64,000 bases of DNA from NCBI RefSeq assembly GCF_027409185.1, contig NC_084463.1, positions 65,767,852 through 65,831,851 of the forward strand, read 5' to 3'. The notes below the pieces were generated by a model, which saw only the letters and a list, made by a program, of their open reading frames with translations, did no database searches and was not told where the DNA came from. Numbering within the stretch: position 1 is the stretch's first letter; the number at the start of each line of letters is the position of its first letter. Both the position numbers and the translations under genes were made by a program. Positions 25,501-33,147 of the stretch are shown here, piece by piece. The DNA comes from Cynocephalus volans. Taxonomy: Eukaryota; Chordata; Mammalia; Dermoptera; Cynocephalidae.

Positions 25501-27093
25501 ATTAATATAGGCCACACCACGCTCTTGAAGGAGTCTGGAATTCTCCTATAATAAAAAGATAGAAAATTAGAAACATAAAGTTGTAACCCACCCTCTCACC
25601 CCCCACACCTCCCTGCACATCCAAATTTACTGTATGGAGATTTCTGATTTAGGCTGGTCCATGTTAAGCAAAAATTTGACATGTAAGATTCTCAAAAGAG
25701 AGTTACTTTGAAAGAATTTCAATAAAGATTATTGTTAAGAAACAACAGGAAAAACTTTTTTAAGGCTAGCATTTAAGGTGAAACTGTTCCTACACTTATG
25801 ATAAATGGAAAAGGAGTTAATTTCTTATCCATATTGTTGTTTATCCTTCAAAAAATTTTCTTAGCAAACATGAATGACTTAAGAGACTTTTCAGTGAAAA
25901 TCTTCCCATTAACATCTTACTATTTAAGCAAATATTCTTGCCTGATTCACAGGGAATGAGCTACTTCAAATTTACAGGTTGAAAAATGTATGAAGTTGAT
26001 GTCTCAGTGCCTGGAACATGATGTCAAGTTATCCTATGGGATGCTACCACCTACTGGTAATGTTTGATAATTGCACATTTTTAGAAAACTGACAAAAAGT
26101 GTAATAGTTTTTTTGAGATATCAATGTGGATTCTGAGTCTCCAAAACATGCAATTCCTAGGCATTTTGAGTGTATGATAGAAAATACAAAAAATATATTT
26201 TATCAAGTCTAAGTGATAAAAATAATTTGAAAGATACAAATCAAAGCCTCAAAATATCTAGACTCCTTCTAACATCAGCATAAATCTTTTTTGTAAAAGC
26301 TTCAAATAGGTCTACAGGAGCACTATTTTTTTTTCCCCAAACAAAATTGAAGTTTACAGGGTTTCACATAATACGTGGAGTATAGCAGGAGCCAAATAAA
26401 TATTTGCAGCATGACTGGAAGTAAATGGAATAAATATGAACCTTGCATGTATTTACAGCTAAAGCTTCTATTTCACAAAGCCAAAAATACATGCAGGTAA
26501 AATCACTTTTCAAGGAAACTAGTAAATATTATGTGATGGGACTTTCTGCCACACTTTTCACATTATTTAATATGGAGCAGGTCATTATGATATAAGGAAG
26601 ATACATTTGAAAAGTATACCTTATTGAACAAGTTCAAGGGGCCTTTAAATGAGGTTAGCTTTAGAAGCTATTTAGGAAAGAATAATAGAATCATGATAGA
26701 AATCAAACATATTTTGAGTATGTTGTCTAGTATAGCTACTTATTTACTACCACGCTTCTGGGAAATAAAGATAAATTAATTTTAACAATTGACATTAAGT
26801 GCCTCTAAAAAGCTCAAAGAAAACTTAGTTTTTCGGTGACAAAGGGATTTTTATTGCTGATTTTTGAATGAGGTTATATTGCTTCAGATTTTTTGGCAAA
26901 AACTTTGAATATTTTCTCACTTGATTCACTTGTCATTTTTACATGCTTAACAATTAAGCCCTAACTTTTATTATTATGAAAATTTATATTATAGCAAATT
27001 ATCAACTAACCTCTGCCCACTCAGTAGAACCAAGAAGACCAAATTCTTCTGCATCCCAGCTTGCAAATAAAATAGTTCTTCTAGGCCTCCATC
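1390..27093 (-). CDS. FOLH1: FOLH1 3' half (exons 11-19), glutamate carboxypeptidase II / PSMA, 5' half absent
   Basis: Nine exons on the minus strand encode a contiguous 338-residue C-terminal portion of an M28-family membrane zinc peptidase. In mammals this enzyme cleaves terminal glutamate from N-acetyl-aspartyl-glutamate and folate polyglutamates outside the cell. Residues fit FOLH1 rather than NAALAD2, for example [18 protein letters not shown] and [10 protein letters not shown]. Seen here: zinc ligands of the DAEEFG motif (E424/E425), D453 in NADSS and H553 in YHSVYE, the arginine patch (R534/R536), and the KYAGESFPG substrate loop (K699/Y700). Missing: everything before residue 409, that is cytoplasmic tail, membrane anchor, apical domain start and zinc ligands H377 and D387. 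Exon phases all agree and there is no stop before the terminal TAA. NOX4 exons occupy the place where exons 10-1 should be. As assembled this cannot encode an active enzyme. Confidence 0.93.
2927..3010 (-). CDS. FOLH1: FOLH1 exon 18, with net 9-nt deletion
   Basis: 84 nt instead of about 93. The acceptor is TTTAG before 3010 and the donor is GTAAG at 2926-2922. It reads [18 protein letters not shown] and then [10 protein letters not shown], where human has IDPLGLPDRPFYR. The pattern is explained by a 10-nt loss at about 2953/2954 and a 1-nt gain about 9 nt further along the gene, so the frame recovers. The last exon base is T instead of the usual G, giving AT|GTAAG, a weaker donor, and R688 becomes M. 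This could be decay after relaxed constraint, a lineage change, or a sequence error. Confidence 0.9.
3160..4140 (-). repeat. Probable ancient L1 fragments in FOLH1 intron 17
   Basis: The plus strand carries phrases typical of reverse-complement L1 ORF2, such as 'tctttccccattgatttctac' near 3970 and a 'tgtatcagtaccca' phrase near 4070. Similarity is patchy and no reading frame survives. The rest of the intron, 4141-4743, contains an unassigned, moderately GC-rich stretch at about 4280-4690 that looks like an old dispersed repeat. Confidence 0.35.
4744..4825 (-). CDS. FOLH1: FOLH1 exon 17
   Basis: 82 nt. The acceptor is TTTCAG before 4825 and the donor GTATGT is at 4743-4738. It encodes [20 protein letters not shown] and then QDFEKT, part of the C-terminal helical domain. 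It joins exon 16 through a split Asp codon (G|AT) and exon 18 through a split Asn codon (AA|C). No lesion. Confidence 0.95.
5121..5385 (-). CDS. FOLH1: FOLH1 exon 16
   Basis: 265 nt, the longest exon here. The acceptor is TTTGTAG before 5385 and the donor GTATGT is at 5120-5115. It starts [19 protein letters not shown] and includes the zinc ligand H553 in PLYHSVY. It continues through [20 protein letters not shown] and [18 protein letters not shown] (the S628 region) to KTYGVSF. It is 88 codons plus one base, with no gap against the family. Human has the peptide ELVEKFYDPMFKYHL where this has EPTF in place of DPMF. Confidence 0.97.
5386..7199. other. FOLH1 intron 15, left part, without recognised features
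   Basis: AT-rich intronic sequence between exon 16 and a long L1. I see no exon-like conserved stretch, simple repeat array or confidently assignable transposon. A (TA)-rich patch occurs near 6966-6976. Confidence 0.6.
7216..7677 (+). pseudogene. L1 ORF1p C-terminal fragment
   Basis: A 153-codon open stretch whose second half matches the RNA-binding and C-terminal domain of L1 ORF1 protein: [50 protein letters not shown] and [15 protein letters not shown]. The N-terminal coiled coil is absent. It is a transposon relic, not a host gene. Confidence 0.8.
8131..11760 (+). pseudogene. L1 ORF2p relic (endonuclease to C-terminus), many breaks
   Basis: It starts with [20 protein letters not shown], the L1 endonuclease N-terminus. 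Further pieces in different frames include EKIGKL-like linker sequence near 9190, the reverse-transcriptase region near 9480-10330, an [20 protein letters not shown]-like stretch near 10510-10600, and the Cys-rich tail region near 11400-11760 ([11 protein letters not shown] and a DEWIK block). Stops and frameshifts separate the pieces. No activity is possible. Confidence 0.82.
12151..12241 (-). CDS. FOLH1: FOLH1 exon 15
   Basis: 91 nt. The acceptor CTAATAG precedes 12241 and the donor GTGAGT is at 12150-12145. It encodes [18 protein letters not shown] and [12 protein letters not shown], containing the substrate-pocket residues N519, R534 and R536 and the Trp of the arene-binding site (W541) as numbered in human. 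The only clear difference from human in the stretch I recall is A to P before SGRARY. Its low end lies only about 35 bp from the tail of the adjoining L1. Confidence 0.96.
13070..13161 (-). CDS. FOLH1: FOLH1 exon 14
   Basis: 92 nt. The acceptor TTTGTGTAG precedes 13161 and the donor GTAAAC is at 13069-13064. It reads [17 protein letters not shown], then [14 protein letters not shown], matching the protease domain. It ends in a split Arg codon (AG|G) that exon 15 completes. No lesion. Confidence 0.95.
13162..14054. other. FOLH1 intron 13, part without recognised features
   Basis: AT-rich intronic DNA. No exon, array or confidently identified repeat is visible before the L1-derived block that begins near 14055. 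Confidence 0.55.
14055..16915 (+). mobile_element. Internally deleted LINE-1 in FOLH1 intron 13
   Basis: L1 in antisense to FOLH1. An ORF1-like part with the upstream leader comes first (about 14055-14760), then the ORF2 endonuclease start (near 15015: [14 protein letters not shown]-like, degraded). At about 15222-15240 the sequence jumps from the endonuclease directly to the post-reverse-transcriptase region (WKDNLCSW then [18 protein letters not shown]). It continues through the Cys-rich region to a 3' UTR ending near 16915. The jump removes about 1.9 kb of ORF2. A short shared word, AGATGGAAAGA, at the joint suggests microhomology. Many stops; dead element. Confidence 0.75.
17702..18102 (+). 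mobile_element. 5' LTR of a degraded endogenous retrovirus
   Basis: 401 bp beginning TGTCAAAC and ending GTTTGACA, a perfect terminal inverted repeat of eight bases with the TG...CA ends expected of an LTR. A primer-binding-like site and gag-like sequence follow in the correct order. No matching 3' LTR was recognised in the window. The element is on the opposite strand to FOLH1. Gag similarity suggests a class I (gamma-like) element; subfamily not assigned. Confidence 0.75.
18107..18124 (+). other. Putative retroviral primer-binding site
   Basis: TGGTGTTCAGAAGCAGGA lies four bases after the LTR end, starting with the TGG that pairs with the CCA end of a tRNA. I could not name the tRNA with certainty. 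Confidence 0.5.
19150..19620 (-). mobile_element. L1 3' end inserted within the retroviral gag remnant
   Basis: On the plus strand it reads as the reverse complement of an L1 3' end: A-rich tail remnants near 19150, a pyrimidine-rich 3' UTR, then ORF2 C-terminal sequence (CATGTTGTTGCAAATGG near 19504, and 'tggacatttaggttggttcca' at about 19594). The gag-like reading continues on both sides, so the L1 landed in the provirus. It is of the same old family as the L1 at 14-17 kb, judging by the shared 3' UTR word around 'catgaatat'. No clear target-site duplication. Confidence 0.7.
19800..21870. other. FOLH1 intron 12, AT-rich stretch without confident features
   Basis: No exon or clear transposon coding sequence. 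Parts of 19.8-21.3 kb may be untranslatable provirus remnant. At 20752-20768 a short palindrome-like TGTCAGGGTTTGACA resembles the ends of the LTR at 17.7 kb, but no LTR body accompanies it. Confidence 0.45.
21871..21938 (-). CDS. FOLH1: FOLH1 exon 13
   Basis: 68 nt. The acceptor TTTTTCAG precedes 21938 and the donor GTAAAAAC is at 21870-21863. It encodes [19 protein letters not shown] then TKE. It starts by completing the Gly codon begun in exon 12 (G|GA). One difference from human as I recall it is H to Y in SLVHNL. No lesion. Confidence 0.95.
22060..22560 (+). repeat. LINE-2 3' end
   Basis: Characteristic L2 order: a 'catggcccac' phrase, 'ttctgtctcagggtctttgca' near 22185, a 'cctcagcctggatc' phrase, 'ctgaccaccctacc', and the closing 'ttactagaaaataagtttcatggg' and 'agcccagtgc' phrases. 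It ends in a 'cacctaatacatatttattg' block. No reading frame remains. Confidence 0.7.
22565..22930 (+). repeat. Unassigned old dispersed repeat
   Basis: Moderately GC-rich stretch with the style of ancient mammalian interspersed repeats (phrases like 'gggctggcaggtgtgaaag', 'ctgtacaaatgcccag'). It shares its general pattern with 56700-57240 and with 24380-24640. I cannot name the family. Confidence 0.35.
22980..23455 (+). repeat. Old L1ME-type fragment
   Basis: It contains diverged ORF2 tail phrases ('aaaattcatctggaggaataaatgtgcac' split over 23018-23050) and an L1ME 3' end with 'gaacatattgtggc'-like and 'atgaaaagttttccataat' phrases near 23300-23370. No frame remains. Confidence 0.5.
23457..23700 (+). 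repeat. MIR SINE
   Basis: It follows the MIR consensus: 'tagagtgtagtggttagaa', a central 'agctgtgtgaccttggg' core near 23535, 'ctgaatctcagtttcctctt', a 'taataaagcatacttacctt' block and a 'gtaaagcatttaagacagcacc' tail. Confidence 0.8.
23815..24045 (+). repeat. MaLR-type LTR fragment (MST-like)
   Basis: It matches the start of a MaLR LTR: 'gctatggtttgactgtgtttc', 'aattcatgcgttagaaa', 'aggtgattaggtcaaga', then the repeated 'gtgggttctcc' and 'gtggattagttctcac' blocks and 'agcaaggacacc'. It lacks the 3' half. Confidence 0.65.
24319..24382. repeat. Tandem duplication, unit 32 bp, two copies
   Basis: The word CCATGCCACAAATATTTACT and the following bases to ATGAAA occur at 24319-24346 and again at 24351-24378, an offset of 32 bases. 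It is a local duplication in FOLH1 intron 12. Confidence 0.85.
25482..25545 (-). CDS. FOLH1: FOLH1 exon 12
   Basis: 64 nt. The acceptor TATTATAG precedes 25545 and the donor GTGAAT is at 25481-25476. It encodes [20 protein letters not shown] then EG, containing zinc ligand D453 in NADSS. It starts in phase 0 and ends on the first base of a Gly codon. No lesion. Confidence 0.95.
25546..27010. other. FOLH1 intron 11 without recognised features
   Basis: AT-rich intron. No exon, array or identifiable transposon is seen. Confidence 0.6.
27011..27093 (-). CDS. FOLH1: FOLH1 exon 11 (most 5' FOLH1 exon present)
   Basis: 83 nt. The acceptor ATTTTAG precedes 27093 and the donor GTTAGT is at 27010-27005. 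It encodes [20 protein letters not shown] then GSTEWAE, containing the catalytic Glu and zinc-bridging Glu of the WDAEEFG motif. Its first two bases complete a Gly codon from exon 10, which is not found anywhere in the window. Good splice sites show that the exon was part of a larger gene. Confidence 0.96.
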
Positions 27094-27609
27094 CTAAAAT
27101 ATGTGCATACATGTAAATGCTGAAAAAATTAATCATATACCCCAGACATTACTAAGCCCAAATTAGAAAAAACAAAAAACAAACAAACCAAAATGTCCCA
27201 GTGTGACCCCTTTCACCCTGGCATAATTTAGGTCAACAAGGAATTTCTAAACAGTCCTGCTCAGATATTGTGGGTAGGGATAGGACAGCTCAATATCTTT
27301 GAGCACCAAAAACCAACCCCATAAAAGAATTTTTTACAATCCTTTTTCCTCCCATAGAAAAGTGACTGTATGACCCCCATCCTAATTTCTACTTCTTTTC
27401 TCAGTAGGAAAGATTAATTTTCTATAGGTAAGAAAGAATCCCTCTAATGATTATCCACCGAAGTGGATGTTTTGGTATTCAATCAGTCACCTCTTCACTC
27501 CTATATGTCACACTACAGAGAGAGTGACAGCAGCTCAGTGGTTAGTATCTAATAACATTTTCTTGGACAATAGAAGCTAAAATTGTTTTCTTAAATTCCC
27601 GGCTTTGGG

Positions 27610-28154
27610 TCTATAAATCAACTTGGGTTTTTTCTTATAAAACTATGAATATTTCTGTTCAAATATTTATAGAAACATATGCTTTCATTTCTCTTAACAC
27701 TTTGGAGTTGAATGACTAGGTCATACAGTAGATAAATGCTTACTTTAAAAAAACTGACAAAGTGGCTATACTTTTTAATACTTTCACCAGCAGTATATGA
27801 ATGTTCCGGTACTTTCACCTACTCACCACTATTTATAAGGCAGCATGTTTTAATTTAAGCTATTCTAATAGGTCTGAAGTGACATTTTATTCTTGTTTCA
27901 GTTTATATTTCCCTAGTGATTAAAAATTAGTCATTTTTAGTATCTATTCAGTACTTATTCACCAACCATATATCATTTCTGGTGACATGTCTGTTCAATT
28001 CTCTTAACAGTATTTTATTGGACTGTTCATTTTCTTATTGAGTTTTGAGCATACTTTCTTGCGAAGTCTTCTATCTGATAGATGATTTCAAATACTTTCT
28101 TCTATCTTTTCATTCTCCTAACAGTGTCTTTGGATTGAAAGATGTTTGTTTTCC
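27610..28154 (-). repeat. Old L1 fragment (minus), cut at its right end by the young L1
   Basis: Reverse-complement L1ME-like ORF2 tail: 'tatgaatatttctgttca', 'atatgctttcatttctctt', 'caccagcagtatatgaatg', 'gtgacatgtctgttcaa' and 'gataga tgatttcaaatac' phrases in the expected order. The series stops at the 5' boundary of the young L1. It does not resume after 31150, where a different part of an L1 begins. Confidence 0.6.
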
Positions 28155-30922
28155 CAAAAAACAATTCAAAAGATCAACGAATCAAAAAGTTGGTTTTTTG
28201 AAAAGATAAATAAAATTGACAAACCATTAGCATGGCTAACAAAAAAAAGAAGAGAGAAGACTCAAATAACAAAAATTAGAAATGAAAAAGGCGATATTAC
28301 AACTGATTCATCTGAAATACAAGGAATCATTCGAGACTACTATAAACAACTATACGCCAACAAATTTGAAAATCTGGAGGAAATGGATAAATTTCTGGAC
28401 ACACACAAGCTCCCAAAACTGAACCGTGAAGACGTAGAAAATTTGAACAGACCAATAACAATAAAGGAGATTGAAGCTGTTATCAGAAGGCTCCCAACAA
28501 AGAAAAGCCCAGGACCAGATGGATTCACAGCAGAATTTTACCAAACATTCAAAGAGGAATTGACACCGATTCTTTACAAACTATTCCAAAAGATTGAAAT
28601 GGACGCAAATCTCCCAAACTCATTCTATGAAGCAAACATCATCCTGATACCAAAACCAGGTAAAGATATAACCAAAAAAGAAAACTACAGGCCGATATCC
28701 TTGATGAATATAGATGCAAAAATCCTCACTAAAATACTAGCAAACAGAATACAGCAACACATACATAAAATTATTCATCACGATCAAGTGGGATTCATCC
28801 CAGGGATGCAAGGTTGGTTCAACATACGCAAATCAATAAATGTGATACACCATATTAATAAACTCAAACACAAGGACCATATGATCATCTCTATAGATGC
28901 TGAAAAAGCATTTGATAAAGTTCAGCACTCATTCATGACAAAGACCCTCTATAAGTTAAGTATAGAGGGAAAGTATCTCAACATAATTAAAGCCATATAT
29001 GACAAACCCACTGCCAATATCATCCTGAATGGGGAAAAGCTGAAAGCTTTTCCTTTAAGAACAGGAACTAGACAAGGATGCCCACTCTCACCACTCCTAT
29101 TCAACATAGTGTTGGAAGTACTAGCCAGAGCAATCAGAGAAGAGAAGGAAATAAAGGGCATCCAGATTGGAAAAGATGAAGTCAAACTGTCCCTGTTTGC
29201 AGATGACATGATCCTATATATCGAACAGCCTAAAACTTCTACAAAAAAACTGCTGGAATTGATAAATGATTTCAGCACAGTAGCAGGATACAAAATCAAC
29301 ACACAAAAATCAGTAGCATTTCTTTTCTCCAATAGTGAACATGCAGAAGGAGAAATCAAGAAAGCCTGCCCATTTACAATAGCCACCAAAAAAATAAAAT
29401 ACTTAGGAATTGAGTTAACCAAGGAGGTGAAAAATCTCTATAATGAGAACTACAAACCACTGCTGAGAGAAATTAGAGAGGATACAAGAAGATGGAAAGA
29501 TATCCCATGCTCTTGGATTGGAAGAATCAACATAGTGAAAATGTCCATACTACCCAAAGTGATATACAATTTCAATGCAATCCCCATCAAAATTCCAAAG
29601 ACATTTTTATCAGAAATGGAAAAAACTATCTAGATATTTATATGGAATAATAAAAGACAATGCATAGCCAAAGCAATGCTGAGCAAAAAAAGTAAAGCTG
29701 GAGGCATAACACTACCTGACTTTAAGCTATACTACAAAGCTATAATAACCAAAACAGTATGGTACTGGCATAAAAACAGACACACTGATCAATGGAATAG
29801 AATAGAGAATCCAGAAATCAACCCACACACTACTGCCATCTGATCTTTGACAAAGGCACCAAGCCTATTCACTGGGGAAGGGACTGCCTCTTCAGCAAAT
29901 GGTGCTGGGATAACTGGATATCCATATGCAGGAGAATGAAACTAGATCCATACCTCTCACCGTATACGAAAATCAACTCAAAATGGATTAAGGATTTAAA
30001 TATACACCCTGAAACAATAAAACTTCTTAAAGAAAACATAGGAGAAACACTTCAGGAAATAGGACTGGGCACAGACTTCATGAATACAACCCCAAAAGCA
30101 CGGGCAACCAAAGGAAAAATAAACAAATGGGATTATATCAAACTAAAAAGCTTCTGCACAGCAAAAGAAACAATTAACAGAGTTAAAAGACAACCAACAG
30201 AGTGGGAGAAAATATTTGCAAAATATACATCTGACAAAGGATTAATATCCAGAATATATAAGGAACTCAAACAACTTTACATGAAGAAAACAAGCAACCC
30301 AATTAAAAAATGGGCAAAAGAGCTAAGTAGGCATTTCTCTAAGGAAGATATACAAATGGCCAACAGACATGAAAAAATGCTCAACATCACTCAGCATCCA
30401 GGAAATGCAAATCAAAACCACACTGAGATACCATCTAACCCCAGTTAGGATGGCTAAAATCCAAAAGACCCTGAACGATAAATGCTGGCGAGGTTGCAGA
30501 GAAAAAGGAACTCTCATACATTGTTGGTGGGACTGCAAAATGGTGCAGCCTCTATGGAAAATGGTATGGAGGTTCCTCAAAGAATTGCAGATAGATCTAC
30601 CATACGACCCAGCTATCCCACTGTTGGGAATATACCCAGAGGAATGGAAATCATCAAGTCGAAGGTATACCTGTTCCCCAATGTTCATCGCAGCACTCTT
30701 TACAATAGCCAAGAGTTTGAACCAGCCCAAATGTCCATCATCAGAGGAGTGGATACGGAAAATGTGGTACATCTACACAATGGAATACTACTCAGCTATA
30801 AAAATGAATGAAATACTGCTATTTGCAACAACATGGATGGACCTTGAGAGAATTATATTAAGTGAAACAAGTCAGGCACAGAAAGAGAAATGCCACATGC
30901 TCTCACTTATTGGTGGGAGCTA
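28155..30922 (+). pseudogene. L1 ORF2p relic with reverse transcriptase domain
   Basis: An open stretch of about 490 codons runs to a TAG at 29631-29633. It contains the RT motifs [22 protein letters not shown], a [14 protein letters not shown] block and [11 protein letters not shown] (the FADD catalytic motif). Against the copy at 59-61 kb there is a CAG to TAG change at 29631, one base lost near 29830 and two bases lost near 30369. The C-terminal Cys-rich region continues to 30922. The endonuclease domain is missing through 5' truncation. Confidence 0.9.
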
Positions 30923-31150
30923 AAAATTAATATATAAATTCACACACACACACACACACAAAAAAAAAAAACGGGGGGGGGAGAAGATATAACAACCACA
31001 ATTACTTGAAGTTGATACGACAAGCAAAGAGAAAGGACATTGTTGGGGGGGAGGGGGGCGGGAGGAGGGAGGGAGGTTTTGGTGATGGGGAGCAATAATC
31101 AGCCACAATGTATAACGACAAAAGAAAATTAAAAAAAAAAAAAAATATAT
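28155..31150 (+). mobile_element. 5'-truncated young L1 at the FOLH1/NOX4 junction
   Basis: About 3 kb of the young L1 family also seen at 45.9 and 59-61 kb. It has ORF2 from the linker before the reverse transcriptase to the stop, a 3' UTR with (CA)n, a G-rich run near 30973-31075 and an A-tail at 31132-31145 followed by (TA)n. It starts inside ORF2 near ATTCAAAAGATCAACGAATC. I could not find a target-site duplication flanking it, unlike the other two young copies. It is in reverse orientation to both host genes. Confidence 0.88.
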
Positions 31151-31164
31151 ATATATATAGTGCG

Positions 31165-31560
31165 GAAAAAATATGGAACAAACAGGTCCTCATTCCCCCT
31201 CCCCCCAGGCTCTGGCAATCACCTTACTCCTTTACGTCTCTGTGAATTAAACTACTCTAGGTGCTTCTTATAAGAGGAATCATACAATATTTGTCCTTTT
31301 GTTTCTGGCTTATTTCACATAGCATAATGTCTTCAAAATTCATCCATATTGCAGCATGTGTCAGAATTTCCTTCCTTTTTAAGACTGAATAACATTCCAT
31401 TATATGTGTACACCACATTTTGTTTATTCATTCATCTATTGATGGACATTTAGGTTGCTTCCATCTTTTGGCTACTGTGAGTAATGATTCTATGAACACT
31501 GGTGTACAAATATCTGTTTGAGTCCCTGCTTTTAATTATTCTAGGTATACGCGCAGAGCC
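31165..31560 (-). repeat. Old L1 3' end (minus)
   Basis: Reverse-complement L1 3' end: 'ccccctccccccaggctctggcaatcacc' (31195-31224), 'tctggcttatttcacatagc', 'aataacattccattatatg', 'tgatggacatttaggttgc' and 'gagtccctgcttttaatt'. Its last part overlaps in consensus position with the first part of the fragment at 27610, so the two are not halves of one interrupted copy. Confidence 0.65.
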
Positions 31561-32130
31561 TATCTTTTATTTGCATAAGCCCAGAGGCCTTATGTAATTT
31601 GCCTCACCCCAGAAAAGCACACACACCATCTCTCTAATTGCCCCTCCTACCACTCTTCTCCTCGCTTACTCTGCTTCATCCAAACAAGACTTCCTCTTCC
31701 TCCAACACACCGAACATACTATTGCATCAAAACCTTTGCCTGTGAAGTTAGGTTCCTTTATTTTTGTCCCCAAGATATGTACCTAGTCTGTCTCTTCACT
31801 TCTCTCAAGTCTGTACTAAAACAGCATTTTGTTTGGTGGGCATTACCAAACACAATATAAATTAATATGTCCTCTACCATTTATGCTGCTGTACCCTACA
31901 TTCTTTTCATTCTTTGTCCTAATCAGAATCTCAGAATCAGACATCTCATGTATTTTTATAGAATTGTTGTCTATCTGCCTCACTTAGGGATGTAAAGCCT
32001 GTAGGAAGAGACTTTTTTTGTTTTGTTTTGTTTGTTTGGTTACCTGATGTTTCTCCAGCTCCTAGAGCAATCCTTATTCTTAGTATGCAGTTAATAAATA
32101 TTTGTTGAATGACAGAATGACTGGCTGACT
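31561..32130 (+). repeat. LINE-2 remnant and flanking unassigned sequence
   Basis: 31640-32130 has L2-like phrases, notably near 31980-32110 ('ttagggatgtaaagcctgtagg' degenerate, 'gctcctagagcaatcc', 'gcagttaataaatatttgttgaat'). The stretch 31561-31640 is unassigned. NOX4 exon 17 is not found here. Confidence 0.5.
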
Positions 32131-32164
32131 GAATGAATACACACATAAAATGACATTTATAATG

Positions 32165-32620
32165 ATATCCATGCAGCAGTCTTTGCAATAAAAAAATAAA
32201 TATTCAACATCAGGAAATTTTTAAACAAGCTAGATACATCCAAGCCATGAAATACCCTACAGCAGTGAAAAGAATGTTAGCTCTACATGTCTAATACTAA
32301 AAAAAATTCAAGACATAGTAATAAGTTAAAAAAAAAAAGCAATCGGCAGAACAATATAAACAGTAAGATGCAATTTATAGTACACTCATCAGTTACTCAT
32401 TGAGTGGGGAAGGTAGTAAAAAACTTTATTTCAATTGTTTGAAATACAGAAAAGATGCATATGTGTATTACTTGTATAATTCGAATAAAGAAAGGTAAAT
32501 AAATAGATAAATAAAATGTTACAGGTAGGATAGGTGAAGAATGTCTGCTTTTATCCCTGTAAAAAATAAAACTTAAATCTAGGATTTTCAAGATTCTTCA
32601 TAATGCAGCAAAAAGTCTGG
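32165..32620 (+). repeat. Old L1ME-type 3' end
   Basis: Diverged phrases such as 'ccatgaaataccctacagcagtg', 'aaaaagcaatcggcagaacaat' and the low-complexity tail near 32490-32515 fit L1ME 3' ends. The sequence up to NOX4 exon 16 at 33039 has nothing else that I recognise. Confidence 0.4.
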
Positions 32621-33038
32621 TGATGGTCTATTTGGAATATTAAAGGTGGATATCAGGGATAAGAGCTATGAGAACAATGAATGGAAGATGTTGTAGAAAG
32701 TGTCTGCTGATGTCTTCAGCCATATGCACATAATTGTATGTTAAGCATCCTATGTTATAACATAGAAATGAATGTTTCTATGTTACAATATGTCATAGAT
32801 CTATATGCTTACCCATAAATATCCATATCTGAACAGATGTGTACCTAATTATTAACAGATGTTATCTAGGCTTTTTAAAAATATTTGAGACTTTTTTCTT
32901 TCTTTGTTATTTATCTTCATAATTTCTATATGCAGATAAGTACTTTATTCTACAGCAAGCATTTATTCCTTTTGTAATATGAAAAAAACTATTTTTTAAT
33001 TTAAAAAACTGCAAAACTAAAAATAATCCTAATGTTAC

Positions 33039-33147
33039 CTTGTTATGCAATACACAGAGTAAGTCTGCAAACCAATGGAAGGATTGTATGTCTCTGCACA
33101 CCCAAATAAAGTACAGTCTTCTAAGCTTGTATGGCTTCCAGTCATCC
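33039..33147 (-). CDS. NOX4: NOX4 exon 16 (human count), last NOX4 exon present
   Basis: 109 nt. The acceptor TTTTAAAG precedes 33147 and the donor GTAACA is at 33038-33033. It encodes DDWKPYKLRRLYFIWVCRDI then QSFHWFADLLCVLHNK, ending in phase 0. Relative to human as I recall it, R to H in SFRWFAD and M to V in LLCML are the only differences. No lesion. Confidence 0.95.

Noticed and set aside
31150-33038. Search for NOX4 exons 17-18 (FWQENRPDYV and CCGPNSL regions) in this tract and in 27094-28154
   Set aside because: No reverse-complement stretch encoding these peptides is visible; the sequence reads as L1, L2 and unassigned intron.
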